DNA from: Rhynchopus euleeides | Taxonomy: Eukaryota; Euglenozoa; Diplonemea; Diplonemida; Diplonemidae | DNA: 64,000 nt | Reading direction: 5' to 3' | Assembly (NCBI GenBank): GCA_963210315.1 | Contig: OY723285.1 | Coordinates: forward strand, 2,108,001 to 2,172,000 | In this document: positions 30,101 through 41,241 of the stretch, piece by piece | How the letters are laid out: each line of letters begins with the position of its first letter | Numbering within the stretch: the first letter of the stretch is position 1 | The notes under the pieces: generated by a model | Databases searched by the model: none | Told to the model about the DNA's origin: nothing | What the model saw: only the letters and a program-made list of their open reading frames with translations | Translations under genes and position numbers: made by a program

Positions 30101-33100
30101 CAGTGCGTGGTGGACGAGTGTATCGGGAACGAGGTGTGCGTTGCAGCGGGGCAGACGTGCAGCGACCCCAACACCGGGCAAGGCTCTCTGGACGACTGGA
30201 TGTGCAAGTGTGTGTCGCCTGCGGTGGGGAGCGCACGTGGTACCGTTGCGCCCTGCGCCTTCGCAGGCGAGTGCTCCGCGTTTGCCACAGTGTGCACCGA
30301 TGCAGGGCAGACCTGCTACGACCCCTCCTTCAACACTCTCGGTGACTGGCAGTGCAGGTGCGTGGACCCCTATGAAGCCAACCACGCCGTCGCACAGCCT
30401 GCCACGTGCGTCTACGACGAGTGCAACGTGCACCGCGACGTGTGTGCCTCTCGCGGCCAGCGCTGCGTCGACCCCAACACCGACCCCAGGAGCCGCAACG
30501 ACTGGCGCTGCGACTGCATTGCACCCAATGTTGGCAGCGCGACTGCAGGCGTGAGCCAGTGCTCCTATGTGGGGGAGTGCACGACGTACCACGGCGTGTG
30601 CGAGGCAGTCGGGCAGGCCTGCCTCGACGCCTCGTCGGCAGTGGGCGACTGGGCATGCCGCTGCGTGGCACCCCAGACGGGCACAGCCCAAGGTGCCCCT
30701 GCGACGTGTCAGCTGGACGAGTGCCTCGATAATGCGAATGTCTGTGCTGAAGCCGGGCAGGGTTGCACCGACCCCGACACGTCGCTGAACAGCCGCTACG
30801 ACTGGCGGTGCCAGTGCGTGGCCCCTGCAGAGGGCAGCTCCAGGGGGCGTGTCGCTGCTTGTGCGCACAAAGGCGAGTGTGCGCAGCATGCGCGTGTCTG
30901 CGAGGCTGCAGGGCAGAGCTGCTCCGACACCTCCGACTTCGCCAATGACTGGGAGTGCCTCTGCCTGGCACCGGCAACTGGGCGTGCCACAGGCACGGCT
31001 GCCGCCTGCTACTACAACGAGTGCCTGGTGTACGGCAGTGTCTGCAGCGCAGAGAACCAGGAGTGCAACGACCCCAACACAAGCCCGCGCGTGCTGAACG
31101 ACTGGGTGTGCCGCTGCACGGGCGACAGGTCGGTGGGCGTCGCCCTGGGGCAGCCTGCGGTGTGCATCCTCGACGAGTGCCTGCACAGCGGCACAACATG
31201 CACAGCTGTGGGGCAGGTCTGCGCAGACCTCAACACCTCGCCTGCCCGACTCAACGACTGGCAGTGCACATGCGTCCTGCCTGCAACGGGGGTGCGCGAC
31301 ACGGCGGCTGCAACCTGCACCTACTCAGGTGCATGTGTGAACAACGCCGCGACGTGCACCACTGCTGGCCAGAGCTGCATCGATGATGTGGGTGGTGCCT
31401 TTGCGTGTGCATGCCTCGCACCGCAGCAGGGCAGAGGCAACGGGGCACCTGCGTCATGCATCCTGGATGAGTGCACGCTGTTTGGCGACACCTGCCTCAA
31501 CCAGGGGCAGCAGTGTGTGGATGTCAACACCGCTGTGAGCAGCACAGGCGACTGGGTCTGCCAGTGTATGGGGTCTGGGTCCGGGTCGGCGGAGGCACAG
31601 GTGGCTGCGTGCATCTTCACAGACGAGTGTGCACTGCGGTCGCACATCTGCACCGCCGCAGGTCAGACGTGCATCGACCAGAGCTCTTCCCGCACAGGCG
31701 ACTGGGAGTGCCTGTGCGTGCCGCCGTACACAGGCACCGCAACAGCATCTATTGCCTCGTGTGTCCTCGATGAGTGCACCCAGCACGGCGACACGTGCAC
31801 GGCGGTGGGGCAGAGCTGCACTGACCCCGACACCCGCCCCGCTTCGACAGGCGATTGGGTCTGCACCTGTGTCGGGTCCACTGCCACCGGCACCGGGGTT
31901 GCACAGCCAGCAACGTGCACCTTCAACGAGTGTGACACCCACGGCGAGGTGTGCCGCGCGCAGGGTCAGCTCTGCGAGGACCCCAACCTCAGCCCCAGCA
32001 GCACGGACGACTGGCGCTGCGTGTGCGTCTCGCCTGCCACGGGGCAGAGGACCGGTGCCGTTGCGACCTGTGCGGAGGTCGGCGAGTGCTTGCGCTTCGG
32101 CAACGTGTGCACCAGCGTGGGGCAGAGCTGCAGGGACCTCGACACGTCGATCTCCGGGAACTGGCAGTGCGAGTGCCTCAAGCCCTACTCCGGGGTGGCA
32201 CGCGGCAGGGCTGCGACATGCACAGTGGACGAGTGTGTGCTACACGGCAGGGTGTGCCGCAGCGCAGGCCAGACCTGCAAAGACCCTTCTGACCGTCTCG
32301 GCGACTGGACGTGCGACTGTGTCGCCCCTGCAACCGGGCAGGGCAAGCAGCAGGCTGCCGTGTGTACCTACCAAGGTGAGTGCAAGCTGCAGGCGTCCAC
32401 ATGTGCTGCCTCCGGTCAGGCGTGCACAGACCCCGACACGACGCGTGCGCAGGACTGGCAGTGTGTGTGCCCGTCGCCCCTCGTCGGGGTTGCGACAGGA
32501 GGCGTCGCTGTGTGCAAGCTGGACGAGTGCCTGCTGTACGCCGCGACCTGCACAAGCACCGGGCAGCAGTGCATCGACCCCAACACCAGCCCCTCGAGCA
32601 TCGGGGACTGGCAGTGCCGGTGCACCGATTCCGCGTCAGGTTTTGCCACCGCAGCTGCAGCGCAGTGCTTCTACACAGGCGAGTGTGCCCTGCAGCACAG
32701 CACGTGCACCTCTGTCGGGCAGTCCTGCTACGACCCCAACCCCTCGAAGGATGGTGACTGGGAGTGTGTGTGTGTCGCGCCGCAGAGCGGGAAGGGGCTC
32801 CAGCAGACGGCAGAGTGCCTGCAGGACGAGTGCAAGCAGTACGGCAATGTGTGCGTAGTTGCTGTGCAGTCGTGCGACGACCCCAACAAGTCGCCCAGCT
32901 CTCTGGGCGACTGGCGGTGCGAGTGCCTCGGGTCGTCGGTCGGCTCTGCTGTCGCAACTGCAGCCGTGTGCACCTTCACCGATGTGTGCGCCCAGACGGG
33001 GCACTACTGCACAGATGCAGGGCAGGCGTGCGTGGCGTCTACAACACGTTCATCAGACTGGCACTGTGAGTGCGTCCCACCATTCACAGGACGCCGTTTC

Positions 33101-36100
33101 GGTGGCGCAGCCAGCTGTGCGCTTGACGAGTGTGTGCTGCACAGTGAGGTGTGCCGCGCGCGCGGGCAGTTCTGCCGCGACCCCAACACGTCCCCGTCGA
33201 GCACCGGTGATTGGATCTGCGAATGTGTGCCGCCTGCAACCGGTTCCGCAGTCGCGCACGTCGCAACATGCGTGTTCTCTGGCGAGTGTGTTACACACTC
33301 GTCCGTGTGTACCAGCGCAGGGCAGACGTGCCAGGACCCTAACCAGGACACAGCCAACGACTGGGAGTGTGCCTGTGTGATGCCCGCTGTCGGTGTTGCC
33401 AGCGGCAAGCCTGCCACCTGCGAGATGGACGAGTGCATCCAGCACGGCGACACCTGCCAGTCCGTTGGGCAGCTCTGCCACGACCCGACCCCCCTGGCGG
33501 CTGCACTGGGCGACTGGATGTGCAGGTGCGTCGGGTCCTCCGCCTCTGGCACAGCCGTCGCCCGCCCCGCGACCTGCGTGCTGGACGAGTGCACCACTGC
33601 GGGGCAGGTGTGCCTGCAGGCAGGCCAGGAGTGCCATGACACCAACGTCGACCCGGAGAGCAGCGGCGACTGGGTCTGCTCGTGCCCCGGCACGTCACCG
33701 CGCGACTCAGTCCAGGCAGGCGTGGCGACGTGTGTGTCCTACGCAGGGATGTGCGCCAGCCAGGGCACAGTCTGCGCTGCTGCCGGGCAGACCTGCCACG
33801 ACGACGCCAACTCCACCGTGTGGGGCTGCAGCTGCCCTGCACCTTACGCAGGCAACGCCACGGCACGGCCTGCTGCCTGCACCTACGACGAGTGCACGAC
33901 GCACAGGCACGTGTGTGAGATGGCCAACCAGCAGTGCATTGACACTGCCCCCGACACGCAGAACATCGGCGACTGGAGCTGTGTGTGCGTTGCCCCCCTG
34001 CAGGGATCTGCGGTGGCCGCGGCCGCGGAGTGCGCGCATGCCGGCGAGTGCGCCGCCAACGCCGTGGTGTGCACCACGGCAGGGCAGGACTGCCACGACC
34101 CCTCTGCCGTGCGCGACGACTGGACCTGCGTCTGCAAGTCCCCCAACACGGGTGCACCCGGCCTGCGTGCCCCTGCGCTGTGCGCACTCGACGAGTGCAC
34201 CGTGCACGGGAGCACCTGCGAGGCCTCTGGGCAGCTGTGTGTCGACCCTGACAAGCGTCTGACCAGCACGCAGGACTGGCGCTGTGCATGCCTGCCCCCC
34301 TCCACTGGGTTCGCTGTGGGCGGCGCTGCTGTGTGCAAGCACTCTGGCGAGTGTGCCCAGAGGCACGAGGCCTGCACCGCGGTCGGGCAGAGCTGCGTCG
34401 ACCCCAGCGAGCAGGCGAACGACTGGGAGTGCAGGTGCGTGCCCCCCAAGTCCGGGTCGCGTGCCGGTGCACCTGCCGCCTGCATCCACGATGAGTGCAG
34501 CACACGTGCAGAGGTGTGCACCGCAGTGGGGCAGCGCTGCAGGGATCCTGACATGTCCACGTCGTCAACAGGTGACTGGCTCTGTGAGTGCATCAGCCCT
34601 GCTGCCGGCTTTGCTGTGGGCAAGGCTGCGGTGTGTGCCAACGAGGGCGAGTGTGCGACGCAGGGCCCCATCTGCACCGCTGCGGGGCAGACCTGCACAG
34701 ACCCCGACATCAACACCGCCAACAACTGGGAGTGCGCGTGTGTCTCGCCCCAGACAGGCAGGGCACGGGGTGCGGTGGCTCTGTGCTCCTACGACGAGTG
34801 TGTGATGAACGGCAACGTGTGCACGGATGCAGGTCAGCTGTGCCACGACGTGGTGCCGCTGATCGACTCTCTGAATGACTGGATCTGCAGCTGCGTCTCG
34901 CCCGCTGTGGGCTCGGCTGCGATGCAGAAGGCGGTGTGCATGACAGACGAGTGCGAGCAGCACGGGCGGACATGCGCTGTTGCAGGGCAGACCTGCCACG
35001 ACCCCCTCCCCCAGACGCTCAACGACTGGGAGTGCAGCTGCATCCCGCCGCAGTCCGGCACGTTGCGCGGCGGCCTTGCGACCTGCACCTACGACGAGTG
35101 CACCGTCAGTGCGGGTGTGTGCTCCAGTGCGGGTCAGCGCTGCAACGACCCCAACCCGACGAACAGTAACATAGGAGACTGGACGTGCGAGTGCCTTTCC
35201 TCAGGCAGCGGCAACGCACAGGCAAAGGTGGCCGAGTGCACACACACTGGCGAGTGTGCTGCCAATGCACACATCTGCAATGCTGCTGGACAGGTATGGT
35301 AGATTGAAGCTGTACCACCGCCACCCCCTTTCACACAGGCTTGTTACGACCCGAACCCGAGTGCTGACAACGACTGGGAGTGTGTCTGTGTCACACCGCT
35401 GTCTGGTACGGCAAGCCTTGCCGTCGCAACCTGTGCGCACGACGAGTGCCTGACGTACGGCAGCGTCTGCACCGCAGCAGGCCAAGGTATGCTGATGTGC
35501 CGCCTCTCTGCCTGCACCCCGCCACCCCAGACTGCCGCGACGACGACACGACTGCAGCCGGGACCGGCAACTGGGAGTGCGTCTGCCGCACTGGCACGGC
35601 CAGTGCCGTCGCCAGTGTGGCGTCGTGCAAGCATGACGAGTGCATCGCAAACGGTGCCACCTGCCTGGAGGTGGGGCAGGAGTGCCACGACCCCAACACC
35701 ACCCCGCAGAGCAGGGGCGACTGGAGCTGCCGGTGTGCAGGCTCTGCTGTCGGGGCAGCACGCACACGCGCCTCTGCCTGTGTGTACCAAGGCGAGTGCC
35801 ATGCAAACGCTGCCATCTGCATCCTGGCCGGGCAGACCTGCTACGATCCGGACGTGACTAAGGCAGGCGACTGGATGTGTGTGTGCGTCGCACCGTCCAC
35901 CGGCACGCCACAGGCAGGTGCACCTGCACAGTGCGCATTCGACGAGTGTGCCCTGGGGGGCGGCATGCAGTGCCTTGCTGCTGGGCAGACGTGCGTCGAT
36001 GTCGTGCCGCTGTCGATGAGCCTCGGGGATTGGATCTGCGAGTGTGCGTCAGCCCCAGGCATCGCCACCGCCTCTGTGGCGGTGTGCAACTACACAGGCG

Positions 36101-39100
36101 AATGCGCAGTGCATGCGCAGACATGCATGCAGCGCAGCCAGGCGTGCGTCGACACCGACCCCAGGACAGATGGCACCTGGCGGTGCGACTGTGCGTCCCC
36201 TGCTGTGCTGAACACCACCAGCGGGCTGTGTATGGTGCAGGAGTGTGCGCAGTACGGCTCCGTGTGCTCGCGCAATGGCCAAGGTATGTTGCCTGTGTTG
36301 CACCACCTGCACCACCCTGCTTGCAGTCTGCAATGACCCCGACACGAGCGCGCTGTCTCTGGGGGACTGGACGTGCACCTGCACAGGCGAGCTCTCGGGC
36401 GTCGCCACCGCACGGCCAGCTTCGTGTGTGCTCGACGAGTGTGTTGGGAACAACGTCTGTGCTGCAGCAGGGCAGGTCTGCAGGGACATGAACACGAGTG
36501 CTTTGAGCCGCAACGACTGGAGGTGCGTGTGTGACGGGGCTGGGACCGGGCATGCTGTCGGGACGCCCGCAATCTGTACCTACGTGGGACCGTGCGCCAA
36601 CAACTTCCGCACCTGCAGCAACGCTGGCCAGGCGTGCTTCAACATCTCGGCAAGCGACTGGGGGTGCCGGTGCTTGTCCCCACAGCACGGCAAGGCAAAG
36701 AGCAACGTGGCGACATGTCGCCTCAACGAGTGCACGGATCACTGGAAGACGTGCGCCGCAGCAGGGCAGGAGTGCCACGACCCCAACACGTTTGTGACCA
36801 GCCGCAACGACTGGCAGTGCCTGTGCACAGGCAGCGCGCAGGGCAGCGCTGTGGGTGCCGCTGCCTCTTGCACAGCCTACAGCGAGTGCGCCACGCACGC
36901 CGCAACGTGCTCGGCACAGGGCATGGCCTGCACCGACCCTTCGCTTGGCACCAACGACTGGCGGTGTGACTGCGTCAGCCCCACCCAGCGCGGCAGCGAC
37001 GGGTGTGTTCTTGACGAATGCACGCTGCACGAGAGCGTCTGCCGCGCTGCTGGGCAGACCTGCCACGACGCGTCGCCTGCAGAGGCCGACTGGATGTGCC
37101 TCTGCCTGTCGCCTGCCAAAGGCTTTGCTGTGCGTGCTGCCGCCACCTGCACCGAGTATGCGGAGTGTGCACTGCACGCACACATCTGCGCGGACTCTGG
37201 GCAGGCATGCTACGACCCGACGGGCATGGGTGCCCTCGGTGACTGGGGCTGCGAGTGCATCGCACCCTTCAGCGGCAAGGCGGGCGGGACTGCTGCCACA
37301 TGCACTTTGGACGAGTGTGCCCTGCACGGGTCCCGCTGCACGTCGGTGGGGCAAGTGTGCCGCGACCCCAACACGGCAGCCACTAGCCTCGACGACTGGC
37401 TGTGCACATGCGTGGGTGGCGAGGCCGTGTCAGCCGTTGCCAGCCCTGCGGTGTGCCTGCTGGATGAGTGCTTCTCTGCCGACAGGAGCGCCATCTGCAC
37501 TGCCAGCGGGCAGCGCTGCATCGACCCCAACCCGCACCCCGCAGCACAGGGGGACTGGCTGTGCCAGTGCATCGGTGGCACTGGCAGCGCTGTCGGTGCT
37601 GCTGCAACGTGCTCCTTCGCAGGTGAGTGTGGCCTGGCCTCTGCTACCTGCGCCAGCGCAGGGCAGACGTGCATCGACCCCAGCAGCGCTTCGGACGACT
37701 GGTCCTGTGAGTGCGTGTCACCCGCTGCCAAGGTGTGCCCGCCAGCCAACCAGCCTTGCTTTGGTACCGCAAGCCTGCTGCCCGCCTGCCACCACACACC
37801 ACCACAGGTCGCAACGCAAGGCAAGCTGGCTGTGTGCGAGCTCGACGAGTGTGTTCTGCAGGGGTCTGTCTGCAACGTATGTGCCACCACTGTGCCCGCC
37901 CCAACCAACACAACTACAACCACAGGACGCTGGGCAGGAGTGCCTGGACCCCAACGTGTCTGCGAGCAGCCTCAACGACTGGACGTGCAAATGCACGGGT
38001 GGGACGGGGTCCGCTGTTGGGCGTGTTGCCGACTGTGTCCTCCCACCGGTCTGCACGCAGAATGCAGCTGTGTGCACGGCAGCCGGGCAGGCATGCGTCT
38101 CAGACGAAACATCCATGACATGGGCCTGCAGCTGCGTCGCTCCCGCCACCGGCGCCAACGCAACGGAGGCTGTTGCTCGCTGCGAGCTGGACGAGTGTGC
38201 GCTGAAGGGGTCTGTGTGCGCCGCGAAGGGGCAAGTCTGCACCGACACACACCGCAGCACCCTGGACGACTGGCTGTGCACCTGCCAGGGCTCAGGGGTG
38301 GGCGTGGCCCGCGGCAGGGCTGCAGAGTGCACACAGCCGCCCCTCAGCAAGTGCTTCGTCAACGCGGTGGTGTGCGAGAGGGCAGGGCAGGTGTGCACGG
38401 AGGACGCCAACGACTGGTACTGCGAGTGCCTTGCCCCGCTGATGGGCAAGGTGGCGGGCGGGGCAGCCGGGTGTGTCGACACTGGGGAGTGCTACTACCA
38501 CGGTGCGAACTGCACAGACGCAGGGCAGCTCTGCGTCGATCCGGACCGCTCCGTCACGGGAGACTGGCAGTGCGAGTGCCAAGAGCCCCTTGTCGGCTCC
38601 GCCCGCGCACAGGCAGCCACCTGCGCCAAGGTGGTGGAGAACACGGCGAAGCTGCACATCAGCCTGCAGCACACAGCAGACGAGGTGCGGCAGCGCCTCC
38701 CTGAGCTGCTGGAGGTGCTGCGTGCGACGTACGGCCTAGCCTCCGCAGAGGTGTACGGCTCGCGCTTCAGCTTCTACTCGAGGCTGCCCACAACGGCAGA
38801 CGAGGGGAGGCTCCTGGACGGCATCGTCTCCGCCATCAACAGCGACAGCGACGGCGAGGGGGCGGACACGGCACCCAGCGTGCAGGTGGCACGCGCCAAC
38901 CTGCGCCGCCTGCAGTGGTATGCCGCAGCACCCTCACAGGCACGCAAGGCCTCGGTGCTCAACGCCCCGAGCGGGTCTGCGTCGCACTACGAGTTTGAGG
39001 TCATCGGCAGCAACACTGCGCAGCGGGGGGCGTGGCTCAACGCCTCGTGGCTGTCGCAGGCAGAGCTGGCCACAGCAGACACCGTGCAGCTGCTGACGGA

Positions 39101-40190
39101 GGGTGTCGCCGTGCACAACGCCACCCCGCCCTCCGGCGTGCACATCTCCTCCGCCGCGGTCAGCAGCGACAACGGCACCAGCACCGTAGAGCTGCGCCTC
39201 ACACAGCCCGCCCTGGCAGCCGCCTCGCTGCCGGACATCCTCAACTCCCGCGCCACCACCGAGGAGCTGTCAGCCAACCTGACGCAGGCACGCTTCGCAC
39301 CCTCGCTGCTGGTGGTCTCCGCCAGCGACTGCGCCGCCACCGCCAACCCCTGCGGCACGCAGCTCTGCTCCGACATCGACACCACGGCGAACGGCATCTT
39401 TACATGCACATGCGTCTCGCCCGCCTCGGGCACGGCGCAGAACGCACAGGCGGTCTGCACCACCCCCGCCCCACAGACGGGTGTGCCCGACACACCCTCG
39501 CCTGTCTCTGCTGCAGGGGAGGGCGACGACGACATCGCAGGCATGTCGCGCGGCATCGCCATCATGACCTTCGTCCTCGTCGGCGTGGCCGCCTTGCTGT
39601 GCTTCGGTGTGCTGATCTACTTCCTGCTGTGCCGCAGCCCGCCGGACGTGGGTAGCCCCAGCGACGTGGACACCGAGGAGGAGACCGACACAGGCGTGCT
39701 GAAGGCTGGGAAGGCCGTGTCGGTGGTGCCGGTGGCAGCGCCCCCAGAGAACCCCACCAGGCTGGCGCCGTCTGTGCCGCTGCGCGAGGGGCAGACAGCG
39801 CAGGACGTGACGCAGCAGGGTAGGTACGGCGAGCAGCCACCCCCGTCCTTCCGCGCGCAGCCGCACTACGGTGAGGCGATGCAGGGCACCCCCGTCAGGG
39901 AGGACTCGTTGCTGACGCCGGAGCTGATTCGGCAGCACTCCCCGGTGCGGTCAGCCAAGCCACCCCCGGTGGTCGACCCCGACATGGCGCCGTCGGGCCC
40001 CTTCGTGCCTCCCGGGCAGGGGTACGGGGGGTCGCACTTCGGGGGCAGCCAGGCGCACGGCGACCTGGTGGGCAGGCACGGGTCGGGCAGCCACCTCATC
40101 AACCCGCTGCAGCAGCACCACCCGCCGACGGCACCCAACCCGCTGCAGAGCATGCATGAGGTGCCGGACAACACCACCGGTTGGGTGTGA
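21107..40190 (+). CDS. giant type I membrane protein: signal peptide, sushi-like, 16 Calx-beta-like and ~70 EGF-like repeats, one TM
   Basis: Joining six exons (21107-35293, 35339-35486, 35531-36283, 36327-37732, 37808-37876, 37926-40190) gives 18828 coding bases, exactly 6275 codons plus TGA. The open frame upstream begins with GTG; ATG 21107 opens a good signal peptide (MPCREGWGAGRALLFCAAAS...). Residues to about 950 are Cys-rich sushi/CCP-like modules (for example LACNAGYTGTPTLTC). Sixteen ~110-residue beta repeats follow, then about 3000 residues of six-cysteine EGF-like repeats alternating DEC and GEC types. A ~300-residue globular part, one membrane segment (codons near 39552-39635) and a Pro/Gly-rich cytoplasmic tail of about 180 residues end the protein. 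The architecture points to a cell-surface adhesion or matrix protein whose Asp-rich loops (VDDDVDDGD) probably bind calcium. Function is inferred from domains only; no ligand can be named. Confidence 0.9.
23970..29350 (+). repeat. sixteen tandem Calx-beta-like domains within the giant gene
   Basis: Period about 330 bp (110 residues). Each repeat starts with a V-x-V-S-P-T-x-G-L-x-T-(S/T)-E motif, has TFTVVLxSxPTADV, then FxxxxW and QTVTVTGVDDxxxDG, and ends VTNxDDD. Counting the SPT...TSE starts gives 16. Similar repeats are common in large bacterial surface proteins, where they are called Calx-beta; the name here rests on pattern only. Confidence 0.75.
35294..35338 (+). other. giant gene intron 1 (45 bp, phase 0)
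   Basis: CAG|GTATGG...TTTCACACAG|GCTTGT. Splicing restores AGQ-ACYDPN, the repeat consensus; the unspliced frame meets a stop within two codons. Confidence 0.9.
35487..35530 (+). other. giant gene intron 2 (44 bp, phase 1)
   Basis: CAAG|GTATGC...CACCCCAG|ACTGCC. Splicing restores GQDCRDDDT. It is at the same repeat position as introns 1 and 3. Confidence 0.88.
36284..36326 (+). other. giant gene intron 3 (43 bp, phase 1)
   Basis: CAAG|GTATGT...CTTGCAG|TCTGCAA. Splicing restores GQVCNDPD and crosses a frame change. Confidence 0.9.
37733..37807 (+). other. giant gene intron 4 (75 bp, phase 0)
   Basis: AAG|GTGTGC...CACCACAG|GTCGCAA. The frame stays open through it, but removal restores the conserved spacing between the CxC...PxxG and AxCELDEC parts of the repeat. 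Confidence 0.8.
37877..37925 (+). other. giant gene intron 5 (49 bp, phase 0)
   Basis: AAC|GTATGT...ACCACAG|GACGCT. Splicing restores VCNDAGQECLDPN. Confidence 0.88.
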
Positions 40191-41152
40191 GTGTGTGGGG
40201 TGGTGGGGTGGGTGGTGCTGTGTGAAATCATAGCAAATATACCAGCGTGCGTTCTGCACTGCAATTTTTGTGCAAACAACGGCAAATGCTGTTGCGCTGT
40301 GCGGCATAGATTCCCGTGCAGTGGCAGCAGGCCTTTTGGCTAGTCTAGATATAAACTGGATAGTTCCGCCGTCCTGCTGTAGTATTCTTCTCTCCGTTTT
40401 GGATTTATATTCTCTAGAGACCACCGCCGACACCCTCCCCCCCCATGCTCCGTTTGTGTGGGCACAACCCCACGCACACCCCCCCACCCGTGTCCTATTT
40501 TCTAGAACCCTTTTTTGGCGCACCAACCAACGCCTTCATCTTTCTTTTTGTCTCAAGGCCGCGGACCAGGCAAGCACGCCAGGCACGTTCGCAGCCCACA
40601 AGTGTACGCAGCGTTGTTTGCTTACCATACCCTGAGTGTGGAAGATTCCCTCCCAACGCGCTGCCTCCTGCGGGCAAACAACGCTCCACGGCACGTCCCG
40701 GATGTGTGTGCAATGCGTGGATTGTGGCTGCGCAACAAAGGCTGGGGGCGTGTCGATCTGCGTGCAGTATTTTCATAGAACAGTCCATCCCCCCTTGCAA
40801 GCCCTGAAAGAACACACAAACAGAGAAGTGCCGGTGGGCTGCCCCCGTCCCCACTTGCACTTACAGGAGGCCCCCCTCCGATAAGCGTGAGGCTGGGGCG
40901 GAGTGAGCACCACCGAGGTTGCACCGCAGCGGGGTTTGCGGCATTTCTCGACAGAAGAATGGTGGTGGCGGATGAAGTGCAACACCCAATAGGCCCATGT
41001 TTTTCTACGGGGGGCTGTGACACCACCCATCTTAGAGCTCTAAGGCCATAAACAGCGCATCGCTGCGCACAATAGAATCGGGGGGCCATCCTGGAGCAAA
41101 AGTGTCACTTCAACTCTGCCGCCCTTTCTCTACTGTTGATACTTCGTTTGAT
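40191..41152. other. intergenic, 3' flank of the giant gene
   Basis: No gene recognised. It includes a C8 tract near 40436 and a stretch near 40331-40400 with slight likeness to U2 snRNA that I rejected. Small ORFs on both strands have no family features. Confidence 0.5.
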
Positions 41153-41241
41153 GCGTTGACGCTTCCACACCCAGGACCCTCTTCCGGAGGGACGTGCTCG
41201 TGCACCGGTTGGTCATGTAATCATACGGTGCCGAGTGCGGG

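Larger units (their letters stand above)
29351..38630 (+). repeat. array of about 70 EGF-like repeats within the giant gene
   Basis: Two forms alternate, of about 45 and 41 residues. Both have six cysteines with a central AGQxCxDP, then DWxCxC and PxxGxA. One form starts DEC, the other GEC. The number is estimated from the spacing. Four of the five introns fall inside these repeats near the AGQxC motif. Confidence 0.8.

Noticed and set aside
40321-40420. Possible U2 snRNA (GGCCTTTTGGCTA then GTAGTA branch-recognition-like string)
   Set aside because: The two strings are about 35-50 nt apart, whereas in U2 they are nearly adjacent, and no Sm site or terminal stems are apparent. Probably chance.
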